NCBI GenBank assembly: GCA_003024785.1
Contig: PUQB01000923.1
Span: forward strand, 1-64,000
Source: Selaginella tamariscina
Lineage: Eukaryota; Streptophyta; Lycopodiopsida; Selaginellales; Selaginellaceae
DNA length: 64,000 nt
Direction of reading: 5' to 3'
Positions within the stretch are counted from its first letter, which is position 1. Each line of letters begins with the position of its first letter. The notes under the pieces were generated by a model that saw only the letters and a program-made list of their open reading frames with translations, was not told where the DNA came from and did no database searches. The translations under genes were made by a program, and so were the position numbers. This document shows, piece by piece, positions 49,311-63,062 of the stretch.

Positions 49311-49999
49311 GGGAAAAGAAGACATGTAGAAATGGCTGGATGAGAAGGTCAAGGGTTACATTTTCATATTACAAAAACATTGCAAATAAAGGATATCTTT
49401 TAGCAGATATAACGATTGAGTGGATGATGTTGGAAAGAAAATAAGGGAAATTGGTGGATGAGATTGGAAAGAAATGAAGGACATTTTCAATTCAAAAGAA
49501 CAAATATTGTATGGTCAACGAAAATAAGAAAAGACTTGAATTGTTAGTGTTTCTGTAAAAAAAAAAATGAGGATTAATTTGAAACACCCGTGCACGAGCA
49601 ATATCAATTGACAAGGCATATTTGGGACGATTTGAAACACCCACAATTGTGTAAATTAGATTCAAAGTTGGGATACAAATTTTCAGAATCTAATGTCAAT
49701 TCTCATGACCATTGACGTGCCATTGAACCCATGAATGGCCATAAAAGTTCTCAAGAACCACTATGAAAAACTGTGTGGTTGCTTGGAAATGGAAAAAAAA
49801 AACGATCGTAGAATGAACTTGAAAGCTCCAATAGTTCACAATAAATAAGAGAAAATGGCTATGTGTTCGGAAACACCAAAAGAATGACAATTGATTCATT
49901 GTTACAGAAATTGTTAAGGAAAGATGTTCTCTTGGACCAATCAATAATATATAACTAAAATGGTTTTACACATTAGGGTTCTTTGTCGAGTTTTAAGAT
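49311..49999. other. Unique AT-rich stretch, nothing recognised
   Basis: The only frames are short; the homology with the other flank copy ends at about 49310 (61690 in the other copy). Confidence 0.5.
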
Positions 50000-51389
50000 T
50001 TAAAACAACCACATGTATTTAGCTATTTTTTATAAACATTTCACGAATGTTGTTCATGATCATAACATTTGTGTGCGCTATAATAATGAACTATATATTA
50101 TAGGTTTAGAATATTATTGTGATGTTCTCCGTATGGCACGGACCCCAAATAACAGTTTATATGTGGTTTTATAATATGTTTTCCTACCTTACACATACAT
50201 GTTACTAAAAATGACAAGTTCTGATCACAATAACATATGATTTTATAATGGTTTTTTTAACGATTGTTTTTTTAAAGTTACTTGTTCTTATTATGTTTTA
50301 TTGATATGTTTACAAACCATAAATTTATATTGCTGTTACAATCTAAAAACACAACAACATCAATAATATAATTTAATTTTGATTTTAATATAATTTACCT
50401 TTATAAATACTTTAAATGTATTATACACCTTAACTGGGTTTTCTAATTATAAATCTGGTTTCCAATTTTTCAATATATAAACATAAAATAAACTTCAGAC
50501 TAATAATTAATTTGCTAATTATTATTTGCATTTTTTAAAATATTTTTTATACATTTAGTTTACCTTTGTTAAATATATATACATGTATTTTATATATTAT
50601 TAATATTTTTATACACTTAAACATAATTTAAAAAGATTAATAAATTTAATTAATTTACATAAACTTACAAAAATTTTAAGTTGTTTAAAAAAATTTTGAT
50701 CCACCACATTTTATATATTGAGTTTTGGGGTGAATTATGGGAACTACATGTGAAAAAGAGGAGAGTCATGTATAATGATGGGCTTGTTGCTGTGCTAAAT
50801 AGGGAGAAAGTAGAAGACAATGGGGATAAAAAGGGTGGCAAACAAACTCCAAAGAATCCATAGGTAAAAACTCTAATTGATTTTATTGTATCTGATGATT
50901 TTTATTTTTTTATTAGATTTTTATGTAATGGCTAAGGAGATTTTTTTTCTTTTTTATCTTGTTTATTATGTGGCTTTTATCTCATTTATTCTACAGATTT
51001 TATTCAATTAGACTTCTTAATAAACAGATCAAATTGCATAATCATCTTCTTATGAAAACATGCAAAAAAAAACTTATTATGATCTTGGAAAAGGACATAA
51101 AGGTAAAGAGATTTCCCTGTTTATTATGTGTTTGCTTACGTGGAAAGGGAACAAGGGTAAAGAGATTGTTTACTGTGTGTGATTTTATCACAATTTGTTG
51201 CATTCATTTAAATACATTTGATTTAACTTAAACTTCCTAATAAATAGATTAAACTGCAAAATCATTTTGTAATTAAAACATGGTTAAACAATTTATTAAT
51301 GGGGGAATACTGTAAAAATTAAACCATAGTAACATGGGAAATTTTAGGTATAGGAACAGAGGGAGATTTGCTATTGAGGAGGAATAGCA

Positions 51390-51607
51390 AGCAAGAGTTT
51401 CAGTTCTTCCTCTCCTCAAACATCAATCTGCCAGTGGCATTCTGTACAAAGTATTTTTGTATAGATCACTAGATGAGAGTGATAATTACACCCCTAACCC
51501 CTCTATGTTGAGTGCACCTTGTACATGGATGGTGTTTAATTTAGTATTTCCTACAGATTAAGGTATTGTTTTGTATATAGATGTTAAAATGTACACACAC
51601 ATGTATG

Positions 51608-51641
<34 letters not shown>

Positions 51642-52820
51642 CGCGTAATATATATAATATAAATTCATGAATGCATACATGCGTTTTCTTGTTTGATTTG
51701 ACATTGTTGCAGTCGGAACTGTGAGAAGCCTTGCATATGGAATGAGATGATCACTCTCAGTGCCAAGTATCTTGACTTAATAGCGAATGCACAATTAGCT
51801 TTTACTGTAAGTGGCTTTTTGTTTATAATAAGTGTATGAAAATGTATATTTAGTTTCTACTGCACGATATTATATAAATATAAATATTGTGCGTGTATGT
51901 GTGCTTGTGTGTGGTGTGTGACAGTAAATATTGAATAACTGACAAACATACACAAATGCACATAGTATATGGCAAACAATTCACATTGATATATACATAT
52001 ATTATTTGACTTAGATGTTTGTTTGTGAGTGTGTGCGTGCATGAGTACATAAATGTACAAACACCAAGACAGAATTAGATAATCACTTTACTTAATTTAG
52101 AAGTGATATCTCATGTATCTTTTTCAAGTTCTTACTTACATATAATAGAGAACTATCATATTTGACTAGGGATATATACATGTATATGTTAACAGACTTT
52201 CATTAATATTATATATGCCATAAATGCTAGGTGTGTGTTTGTGTGTGTTAAGAGAGAGAGAGAGAGGTGGGAAAGGGAGGAAGGGAGACACATACAAATA
52301 CTTTTACAGGTATAGTAAATATGTAGAAGTTCTACCACTTGAGTCCCATATGTAACTGTATCTATGAGGAAAAACACACACGAACGGTGTATACATACAT
52401 ATATATGATTGGTTTGTCTAGTGACATGTTTTGCTACAGGTCTGGGACATGTCTTATCCATTGCATGAAGTAGCAGTTTGGGGTTTGACCCTTGAGCTAT
52501 TCAACAGCAAGAAACATCTCAAAACTGGGAAGCAAAAACTTCGTCTTTGGCAGGGGAGAACTACACATGGATCTGTTGTAATTACTACATTAGGCAAGGT
52601 ATGAATATATGCGCAATGCACATCCACATAAATACACGTCACATAGGCACACACACAGATATATATAATATTTATAGATACCGAAGAAAGAAAGGGGAGA
52701 AGAAGAGTGCTTAGAAAAGCTGGAAACAATACACATGAGGTGAAATCGAACATATAGACTGGCTAGATAAGCAAGCACTAAAGACTATTAAAAGAGTCAA
52801 GGAAGAAGAAGAAAGCAAAC
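51390..52820 (+). pseudogene. VPS34: VPS34 5' fragments, unit C (most complete)
   Basis: Four blocks occur in the order of the plant kinase: an N-terminal FLSSNINLPVAFC-like block (51395-51460) with LYRSLDESDNYTPN; RNCEKPCIWNEMITLSAKYL then DLIANAQLAFT ending at a GTAAGT donor (51712-51809); LELFNSKKHLKTGKQKLRLW with GRTTHGSVVITTLGK ending at a GTATGA donor (52490-52600); and IDWLDKQALKTIKRVKEEEE (about 52753-52815). These align with the plant VPS34 C2-domain region (WNELITLSTKYRDLT, FNSKxxxKxGKQKLRLWQG, IDWLDRLxLK). Helical and kinase domains are missing, and stops are present in the first and last blocks. Confidence 0.75.
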
Positions 52821-53082
52821 GTAACCAGGGAAAACATATATATTTCCTTGTCGATCTTAGTATCTTTATGCATCATGTTGCATTTCAAGTACTGTACTTA
52901 CACACGTTTGTGCATGTGTGTGCGCGTGTTATAGTTTGTAATGTTAAGTTGATAGGTTTTGGTAACTTCAACTTTGTATATACTGCATGGGTGAGTGCGT
53001 GTGTAGATATCTACTGATTGTGTTCGTTGATATCTCATATGTGCTATATATTTCTCATCTCTTTTATATGTGTGCATATCTC

Positions 53083-53130
53083 TAAAACCTTAAATCCTAA
53101 ACCCTCCTAAAATCCTAACCCTTGTCAACC
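53083..53130 (+). repeat. Degenerate interstitial telomere-type repeats
   Basis: CCTTAAATCCTAAACCCTCC and neighbouring variants, as in units B and D. Confidence 0.7.
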
Positions 53131-54603
53131 CTAAACACTATATATATATAATATAACTAAAGTATTTAGCTTTTTTATAGGTTCCACGAATGCCGTTCAT
53201 GATCAGAACGTTTGTGTATGCTATAATAATAAATTGTACATTATAGATTTAGAGTATTATTATGTTGTTTTACATATGGTACACAATATAAGTTTACAAC
53301 TATATCTATTATTATATGATATTGCAACACTATATATACCTCCATATAAATGTTATTCATATATTATGCACATATAATATATAAGTACGTGTGTAACTAG
53401 CAATTATAATATATATTATAGTGTTTACACTATTATTATGATATATGTTTGTATACATATTTGGTTAGTATATGTTTGTTCACATTTACACTCAAAATTC
53501 AGGTCATAAGTTTTGCCTACCTATCCTTAGTATTGACAAGTTTCAACTTCTTATAATAACCAAGATCAATTATTTAGTCTCGTGTTGTATTTCTATTTTT
53601 GATTTTGAAAATATATTTCTTAAGCGTAGAATTTGATTTTAAAACTGTTCAATTTTAATGATAATTAAGAACAAGAATAACATTTAGTTCAATCGTATAA
53701 TTCTTATTGAATATAGATTTTCCTTTGTAAAATAGTTTTTTCAAGTGGAAATTACAAGCTTACCTCCAAAGTTCATCAAATTATAATTTTGCTCTTTAAA
53801 TGTGCTTTAACATGGAAGGAAAATTGCTTGATCGTTAAAGAGGTTTATATAATTATTTAGAATATACTAAAAGATTCTACAAGTACATATATTGCAAAAA
53901 AAAATATTTTAATATTTAAAACTTTACATGTATTATCATATAATTTCATGGCAAAATACAAGAAGTTTGATGTCTTAATATAATTATATCTTCAAATATA
54001 CTAAGCCAAACATATTAGAATCAAAAATATTATAGTATCTGAAAATATTTTAGTATAATTTACTTTTATAAATACATTAAATGCATTATACTTAACTATT
54101 GTAACATACAAATAACTGATTTTATTAAGATTTCTAATTATAATTTTGGTTTACAATATTTCAATATATAAGTACAAAATAAGGTTCAACCTAATAATTA
54201 ATTTGTTAATTATTATTTGCATTTTAAAAATATTTTTTATACATTTATTTTATTTTTGTTATATATTTTTATATATTATTTTATATTTAAATATATAAAT
54301 TTGTAGTTATAATTAAAATTTTAAGAAGATTAATAAATTTAATTAATTCATAATAACTTGTAAAATTATGTTATTTAAGTTATTTAAAAATAAAAAATTA
54401 AATAATGCACATTGAATGCACTAGCATGAATCACACGTGTATCTACGTGCATAGAGAAATGTAAAGAGGGAGGATCTAACGTGGGTTTTTTAACAGGTGT
54501 GATCAATCTAACGGCTGGAAACTTATGACTATGTTTAGACATGCACGTGGCACGTTAAGAGTATAAAAACTAATGAAATGTGTAGGTTTTCTCATTAGGT
54601 TCA

Positions 54604-55247
54604 ATGTACACGCGGGAGCAAAGACAGTGGTGGTACCCTCAACGCAGCAGCCATTGTCGAATGTTGAAGAACGTTCGGAGGATTCCAAGGATGAATCCAT
54701 AGCGTCGAGGAGGATTCAAAGCACAGGTACGAGTCCACAGAGTCGGAGGAGGAGTCCATAGCGTCCGAAGAGAGTCCGCAGAGTCGAGGAGGATTCAGAG
54801 CACGAGATCATAGTGTTGGAGGAGGATTCAGAAAATTCCGAGTCCATAGTGTTCAGAGGATGCTGAACGTTCGGAGGATTCAGAGGCGGAGTCCGGATGT
54901 ACGAGGACCATGAGTCCTCGCCAAAGTGCTTGTGCCCTAATTGGGTCCCAGGAAGAAATCAGGATCATCCCCATGTGGATCCTATCGTCTGGGGTCACTT
55001 GGAGCCCCCTGCGAGAAAGAGGGACCCCTCTGAGCTTTCGGGTGAATTCTCGGAGCCGCCTGCGAAAATCAAGAGATGCACGTATGATGGGCGTGTTGCT
55101 GTGCGTGATTTGCGTGATGCTGTGCTGGATTTGCGTGCTGCTGTGCTAAATTTGTGTGATGCTGTGCTGAACATGGAGAAAGTAGAAGACGATATCATAG
55201 AGACTAAGGGAAAAAAGGGTGGCAAGCGGACTCGAGAGGATCCAAAG
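54604..55247 (+). pseudogene. Acidic-protein gene copy, unit D (frame-shifted)
   Basis: Near-identical to 22422-23069, including the TATA box and CACGTGGC upstream and the donor at 55248. Several single-base differences within the acidic region break the long frame, which reopens at about 54897 with HESSPKCLCPNW, VDPIVWGHLEPPARKR and the three heptads. An upstream frame (from 54573) starts MKCVGFLIRFNVHAGAK. Its unit-B twin is open throughout. Confidence 0.65.
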
Positions 55248-55692
55248 GTAAAAACTCTAATTGTTTTATTTTATGTGATGATTTTGATTCTTTTGTTAGA
55301 TTTCTATGTGAGTAACGGCGTAAGGGGAATTTTTTTTATTTTTATCTTGTTTATTCTGCGGATTTATCTCATTTAATTTCATTCATTTAAACTTCCTACT
55401 GCATAATCATCGTGTAATTAAAACGTGTTAAAGAGAAATCTATTATGAATTGTTATTTGTACAAACGTGTCTTCATATTGCAAATTATGTGAAGAAGGAC
55501 ATAAGGCTAAAGAGATTTCCCTTGTTTCTTATGTTGTTTATATCTTGTAATTATAACATGGTTAAAAGAATTGAATATGAATTGTTATTTGCAAAAGATT
55601 TCAAAAAGAAAAGAAATTGTTATACTGTAGAAATTAACAGAAGAAATTTTAGGAACAGGAAACAGAGGAAAATTTAGAGCTATTGAGGAGGA

Positions 55693-56825
55693 ATGTCAGG
55701 TGGGGAGTTTCCGTTCTTCCTCTCCTCGAACATCAATCTGCCTGTGGCATTCCATATAGAGTATTTACATTCTGAAGTTTTTGTACAGATCGTTGGACGA
55801 GAGTGATAATTACACCCCAAACCTCTATGCTGAGTGATGGTGTTCAATTTGGTATTCTCCTCCAAAACAAGGTATTTTTTGTATATACTTGCGCTATAGA
55901 TGTTAGAATGCACACACACACACACATATATAATATGTTTATGAATGCATACATGAGACTTATTGTTTGAGTTGAAACTGTTGCAGTTTGATTTGGGAGA
56001 AGCCTTATAGTTGGAATGAGATGATCACTCTAAGTACAATAAGCTTTTACTGTAAGTGGGTTTTTATTTATAATAAGTATATGGAAATGTATGATATTAT
56101 ATATGTATATTGTGCGTGTGTTGTCGTAGATATTAAATAATTAACAAGCATAGACACTTACAAATACACATTGGTATACAGAAAATTCACATTGATAAAA
56201 ATTATGATATATATATATAATCTGACTTATATGTGTGTGTGTGTGCAAGAGAGAGAGAGAGTACGTACATAAAAGTATAAACACCAAGATAGAATTAGAT
56301 AATTACTATACTTAATTTGAAAGTGATATCTCATGTATCTTTTTCAAGTTTTTACTTACATATAATAGAGAATTGAACTAGTGAGATATACACTTACATG
56401 GATGTATGCATTAGCAAATTTTCATTAACATTATATCTCCCATATATGCTAGATGAGTCTTTGTGTGTTGTGTGTGTGTGTGTGTGAGACACATACACAT
56501 ACTTTCACAAGTATAATGAATATTTGAAAGTTGTAGCTTTGTATATATCTTACTACCGAGTACCATATGAGGAAAACACACACAAACGGTGTATACATCA
56601 TACATATACATGATTGGTTTGTGTAATGACATGTTTGACTACATGTCTAGGACACATTTTTTTCATTGCACGAAGTAGCAGTTGTTCAACAGCAAGAAAC
56701 AACTCAAAATTGAGAAGCAAAAACTTCTTTTCCTTTGTAGCGTTTTGCGATCGAACACACAATGTGGCTCAAAGTATATACAAACCTTTGGGTCATTCGC
56801 TTCAACGAAGTAATAGTAATAGTTA
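55693..56825 (+). pseudogene. VPS34: VPS34 5' fragments, unit D, with start codon
   Basis: ATG at 55693 opens MSGGEFPFFLSSNINLPVAF and HIEYL, closely matching the plant VPS34 start (M-x-x-x-E-F-R-F-F-L-S). Stops follow in the YAE/DGVQF region; the second exon is shortened (about 55985-56052) and the third truncated (about 56665-56760). It shows that the VPS34 start codon sits about 450 bp downstream of the acidic-gene exon in these units. Confidence 0.7.
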
Positions 56826-56948
56826 ACACCACATGCGTGTGGTAGATATACTAAATTTGTATATATGTTCGTGGGTGCCCATGTGTGCAGATATATACTG
56901 ACTTGTGTTCATTGATATCTCATAATCTTTTTATATGTGTGCACATGT

Positions 56949-57007
56949 CCTAAACCCTAAACCATTGACCCTAACTCCTACACCTTAAACCCTAAACCCT
57001 TAACCCT
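56949..57007 (+). repeat. Degenerate interstitial telomere-type repeats
   Basis: Twin of the patch at 24705-24768. Confidence 0.8.
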
Positions 57008-57167
57008 CCTTTTTTTTTATATTCAATATATTAATAATTTATAAAATCATTTCTTAATAAAGTAAAATATATATATATTATCTAAGAGCAACTTTTGAAT
57101 TTCAAAATGCCAACACAACATGGCTCTTGTTTAAGTTAGCTCCTATGATATGTAAAAGTGCTAATGT

Positions 57168-57219
<52 letters not shown>

Positions 57220-57574
57220 TGCATATGTGTATGTATAGGTTACACACACACACATATATATGTATGCATGTGTGAATACATTCATGTCACATTCATATGT
57301 ATACTTGTGCATCTATATTATATAAGATTTGTGTTTGTTTGTAGATAAACACTATAGTTTTTCTAAAGACACTATGTGCTTTTTTTATATTTATTCCCAT
57401 GCTGTTCTTCCTCTCCTTGTCAACCATGAACCCTTTAGTTTTATATAATTATGAAACTAACCTTTTAGTTTTTTATAACTCTTAAATTGTTAATAAACTT
57501 AACAATACAAACATACACCACACACACAGTTTGATAATTATATAAAACTAAGTGTTAATTTAATAATTATATAT

Positions 57575-59380
57575 GTATGTATGTATACATATCTACATAT
57601 ATAATATATACATTATACAATTATCAAATTAAACATTCACAAATTGATAATTATAAAACTAGAGTAATTATGTATGTATATATACATATGTACATATATA
57701 ATATGTACATTATATTATCAAATTGACCACCTAATTTTATATATTTCTTAAATTGGCCTTGAGCTTAATAATACACACACATACATCCTCACACACAAAT
57801 TTCGGCATTATAAATAACATATGTATCATTTGTATTATATATTTTAACTTAAAAATATTGCATGCATGATCTGATAAGAAATTGAAGACTAATTTGATAA
57901 TTAATAAAACTAGAGGGTCAATTTGATAATTATATGCATTTTGGATTTCACATATTGAGAGTTTCTGTAGTAGTAGGTTTTTCAAAGAGTTTCTATGCAT
58001 TTTCAATACATTGGGGTTTTCCATAGACTTTTACAATTGATTCATTATTTAGGTTCTTTTGTTTGGGTTTTCATTGATTCATTGATTTTATTAATTTTGT
58101 TTTATGGAATCTGCCATTGTTTTTCTTAATTTTGCCATTGGGATTGTGATTGGATTGGGTCTTTGATTGAAGTTTCTATATATTTTGCTATTATGGTTTC
58201 ACCATTAAGGATTCTATAAATCCACGTCTTGTCTTTGATTGCTTTAGATTTGTAGTGCATTTGTTGTCCATTTTACAATTGCATCGACTCCACAATGGCT
58301 CAAAAGGAGGAGAATGAGCTTTCAAATGAACACAGATTCAACAGTAATGTTAATTATTATTCCATTATCTTAGTGATCTAACTAGTTTTCTATTAAAATC
58401 ATGGTATAAACAACTCGTTTTGTAAAATCCTTTTTGTTCTTGATGAGCAACTCTAAATATTTTTCACATGTGTAAGATTTGTTCAAGCTGTAGATAATCG
58501 TACTAAAAGCTGTGAATTCAGTTGTAATTAAATTTGTGACCGAACAGTGGTTTGAAAGCAAATTTGCTTTCATATTACCAAGTAATCTACTATAAAATGT
58601 TCTGTACTATATTACATTCTTTGTTATATTCTGTAAAGGATAATTGGATATTCTGGTGTGAGTGATCAATTTTTAATAATTAAATTACAAATAAAATTAC
58701 AAGCATGTTCAGGAAAGCCTACGTTTTTTGGATGGCCTTGTGGACCGTCTCAACCCCGGGTTTTGTTCAGGCTGCTCCACTACAGCGAGCTTCCTTTCAG
58801 CTCCTAAAGCGTTACATCTCTTTCTAAGAGATGGGTGAGTTTTCACGATGTGTTTAATCACTTGTTAAGGCCTAAAATATTAATCATAGCAGTGATCACA
58901 ATGCTTGCATAGTAAACATTGTTCATAAATACACAATACTGCCTCACATTGATGTCACTGATCACAATGCTTGCAATAGTAAACATTGTTCCTGAATACA
59001 CAATACTGCCTCACATCATTGTCACTGTCTGCCATTCTCACAGTCTCACTCACAAGCTTCACTTTCACTGTACTAGAAAAATGTAAAAAATTCGAAAAGG
59101 TAAAAATGAGTTTGACAAAAGAGACAGCAAAATATTCTTTGTCAGCTGAATTACAATAAGAAAAAACTTAATTTTAATTAATTCTAAGTAATCGTGAAAG
59201 ACTTTTTTCTGTCGAACAGAGTCACTGACTAAAAGTACGTTCTTTCGTTAATACAAAACAATCTTTTATTTTGTTTAAAATGAATGTCTTTTAGAACGAG
59301 ATACTTCTTGTTCAAGAAAACTTATAGGACATTTATAACATTATAATGGTTTATGTTACCGACACAATGTTACTGATGTC
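57575..59380. repeat. Left flank of the empty site, uninverted paralogue of 27193-28934
   Basis: Continues directly from unit D, as the 27.2-28.9 kb flank would from unit B if the inversion were undone. This is the evidence for the direction and extent of the inversion. Confidence 0.9.
58738..59036 (-). pseudogene. C2H2-like zinc-finger gene, paralogue with internal duplication
   Basis: Minus-strand twin of 27543-27728. It keeps the basic tail (RRSTRPSKKRRLS) that the other copy lost, but the finger region carries a tandem duplication of about 60-70 bp (repeated AATACACAATACTGCCTCAC, about 58905-59025) that disrupts the N-terminal coding part. Confidence 0.55.
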
Positions 59381-59385
59381 TAAAT
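59381..59385. other. Unoccupied target site of the 20-kb element (TAAAT)
   Basis: TTACTGATGTC-TAAAT-ATTAG: the left part equals the flank of the left TIR and the right part equals the flank of the right TIR, with a single TAAAT between. Confidence 0.9.
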
Positions 59386-60861
59386 ATTAGAATTTATTAT
59401 TTAGAACAACTAGCATAGAAACTTGTACTACTTAAAGAACGAGATGCTTCTCATTCAATGTGATGTAGAATATGAGATCCATCTTGCCTTTGTTTACATT
59501 ATCAATCACTATTATTGTTCGTTCACATATTAAAATAACTAGTATAAAAACCAATACTTCTTTTGATGTAGAATATGAGATCCATCTTGCCTTTGTTTAC
59601 ATTATCAATCACTATTATTGTTCGTTCACATATTAAAATAACTAGCATAGAAACCAATACTTCTTTTGAATGAGATGCTTCTTATTTTTATCTAGGTACG
59701 TCAACTATATGCGGTGTTATCATTTTGCAATGCATTACTTAAAAGCAAGACATGGACTAAGAGTTCATTTTGTAGGATAAACCCAATAATTATTAGAACG
59801 AGATACCTCTCATTAGATCGATGTATAGATATTTTCAAAATAACAATGACACGATCCTTGTTCTTATATTTTAATGACTTCATTCTTATATAATATCTTT
59901 TTGTATATGTTCATGTACAATTTCTTACCATGATCTTACTATTGGGCTTCATGTATGTTTGCAGCTAAAGATGTAAAAACTTTTGAGTCACAAAGCAACA
60001 AAATGATCTTGGAAGCTGTTCTCCAATGCAAGGAAAAAACACAATGTGGTTGAGGAGTCGATTGATCATCTGCAAGAGAATAAGAAAATTTGGTAGTTGT
60101 ACTATCATGTCGATCACATATTAATTTCTTTTAACAGGAAAAATCAAAACAATCCACTTGTACTTGAGGAGCTTGTGGACACGATACCTTTTGTTGTTTC
60201 TCAACTTTTACCACTAAAAAATAAAACACCGAGTTTTTTTATGAGTTTATAAATTAAGTAAGTTATATAACATATATGAGTTTTGCCCTAAAAAAAGTTG
60301 ATAAATGTATGTGAGTTTATATATATGAGTTTGCATATAAACTCATATTATATCTATTAAATACGAAAAGATGGGTTCAATAGTAATAGAGAAAACTCGA
60401 CTGGTCTCTTTCTTTAGCACCACCATACTTTGCAGAATACTACATTTATTGACAGTCAGCACTTTCATTGGAGTACACTTAATTGTCATGTATACTAAGT
60501 TATTATAACATACCTCAGCCATATGCAAGTGTTTAACTTAATCGAGTTGATCACACTAAACATAACATTTGAGATAGTCCTTGATTTGCCGATTTACCTT
60601 CTTTGTTTGACAGTGCTGATCGTTGCAACCTTGATGCACTTCTTGTACTCACCCCTACAATCCTAGCAGCCTACCTCGATGCAACCTTAGATGTTATCGA
60701 ACCGTTTGACAGTGAATGAGAAACCCCTTTTAAGGCCATACCTACAGACATGCTTGATTAAGCTGTCATGGTTTGAAAATGTTGCATTCGTATTGTAGTG
60801 GTGACAGTCAAAGCAATGCACAACATAGTGTATTTTGTGGTGTGGTGTGGCAATATCAATT

Positions 60862-60896
<35 letters not shown>

Positions 60897-61690
60897 CTCA
60901 CGTTCTTCCAAGGAAGACTTGCCTTGAAGGCAAGACCTGATGTATTAAATATGTGTTGTGATATGTGTGTATGTAAACAACAAAATAACTTGAATTTGAG
61001 AGAAATGTGGGTTTTCTAGAAAGAATTGAGATTACCACTAATCTAAATTGAAAGGACTTGTGTGCATTCTAAAGAAGATTTTCAATTACCTAAACATCAA
61101 AAGAGGCCAAAATGCAACTAGAAGCAAGGAGAACCTCTTGCCGGAAGCGAGGAGGCCCGATAGCCGAAAGCAAAGAGACCCAATGCTGCTCATCTACAGT
61201 GACCCTAAACCATGGAAACACAACCCCATTCACCAGGCGTCAGCAGCATTGTGTGATGTTGTTGGAATCAATGTACTAGAATCCTGTCAAAAGGCATGTG
61301 TGTTTTTTACTTTATAGCATAATAGTATAAATTGATGTATAATATTCCATGCTTTATTCTTCTTATGGAAAGTGATATAATAATGTAATCCAAATGTGTT
61401 TATAAAACATAATTTAATAATATAAATTATTAATTAATATAAAATCTGACATTATAAGAGAATATAATATAAATATTAAATTAATATATTATATAGGATA
61501 TTCAAACTTTGTACCACAAAGAACCCATATATACTGGAAGATGGCATCACTGTAAACACATGTGTTTATCTTAAACCTCATATGTTAATACGACTTAAAT
61601 TGAATTTTATTTAAATTCATATATGTACCCAAGTTTAGCCTTGTTACACATGTTTATGACATGAGTTTTAAAACAATTTTCTAGTGTACA
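59386..61690 (+). repeat. Right flank of the empty site, paralogue of 47016-49310
   Basis: Collinear with the region after the right TIR. Includes the conserved frame at 61048-61317. The homology ends at about 61690 (TTTCTAGTGTACATG), where the palindrome-bearing composite starts. Confidence 0.9.
61048..61317 (+). other. Conserved reading frame of unknown identity (copy 2)
   Basis: Same peptide as 48662-48931 without stops; the upstream 80 bp found at 48.55-48.64 kb are missing here. Confidence 0.35.
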
Positions 61691-63026
61691 TGCCACGCGT
61701 GCACACACATTAGAAGCGCTTACAGAGACACATATGCACACACATGCACAAGCAGATGAATGAATCATGATATAAATAAAGCATCTAGCTTTGTATTTAT
61801 GATATAGAGTTTAAAACCAAAACCAAATATTTATAATTACACACACTCTACACTAGGACTTACATATGTTTAGTGTTTAGAGTAAATTTATATTAAATAA
61901 TTAGAAAAATGTGCATGCATTTAGTTTATATTAATATAGAGATTTTATATTAATATATATATTTATTAATTTTAATTTGTTAACACTCTCTCTCTTCTCT
62001 CATACATACACACCATGCATGATCCATAATATGTAGTTTGTCTCTCTTCTTTTATACATACACACCATGCATGATCCATAATATGTACTGATGTTACAAT
62101 ATTATGTAATATGTATGTATGTCTATGTATAATATGTGTATGTATATATGTGTACTAATATATGTAATGTGTACAAAATTAATTTTTTAACACTCTTTTT
62201 CTCTCATACATACACACCATGCATGATCCATAATATGTACTGACATGACAATATTATGTACTATGTACATATGTCTATGTGTATATTATATGTGTGTATA
62301 TATATATTGCTACATGTGAAAATTTAACACTCTCATAGACACACATATTTTAAACCCCTATCTGATTTATATTTTTGAGGTGTATGTGATACACCCACAC
62401 ACCCACACACGCACCAAATTAAAAATTAATGAAAGAATATTTGTTTAGAGTCATTATATATTTTATTCTTTTTAGGGTTTAGGTATATTCTTAGAAGGAA
62501 TATTTGATTAGGGTTAATATATATTTTATTCCTTTTAAGGTTTAGGTATATTCCTAAGGTTTCAAGAAGAAAGGTGGCAGAGGCGGCGGTGGTGGATTAG
62601 AGCGGCTGTGCCACAGATGTATAGATCTCTTTCTTATAATGCTTGGCGATGCAAAATAGTGCGATGGCTTAGTAGGGTTTGAAGGTGCATTTAAATAGGT
62701 GAAATATCTCTCTCTCACAAGCACACTCCGGTGTATATTTATTTATCTATATTTACATATACATTTATATGTGTGTTTGTATAATTTTCTATCTATCTCT
62801 CGCACACACACGCACACTCCTATACATATACATATATGTGTGTATATCTGTATAATTTTATTGATTTATTAATTTTATCTCTTACACACATGATATACAT
62901 ATACACACATATATATACCTATATACATATATACATACATATATTATGTGTGTGTATCTATAAAATTTTATATATTTATCTATCTCTCTCACACACACAC
63001 CCTCCTATATATACATACATACATAC

Positions 63027-63062
<36 letters not shown>

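Larger units (their letters stand above)
50000..53145 (+). repeat. Duplicated unit C
   Basis: Begins with CACGAATG..GTTCATGATCA and CTATAATAATGAACT, landmarks that recur at the start of unit D near 53180. It carries a reduced acidic-gene remnant (about 50719-50862, with MYNDGLVAVLNREKVEDN), VPS34 fragments (51.39-52.82 kb), a telomere-like patch (53083-53130) and a GA-rich patch (52.25 kb). Confidence 0.75.
53146..57572 (+). repeat. Duplicated unit D
   Basis: From about 53880 it is almost identical to unit B over its whole length; before that it resembles the leader of unit A (ATAGATTTTCCTTTGTAAAA). B and D are the youngest pair and C the most reduced. Confidence 0.85.
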
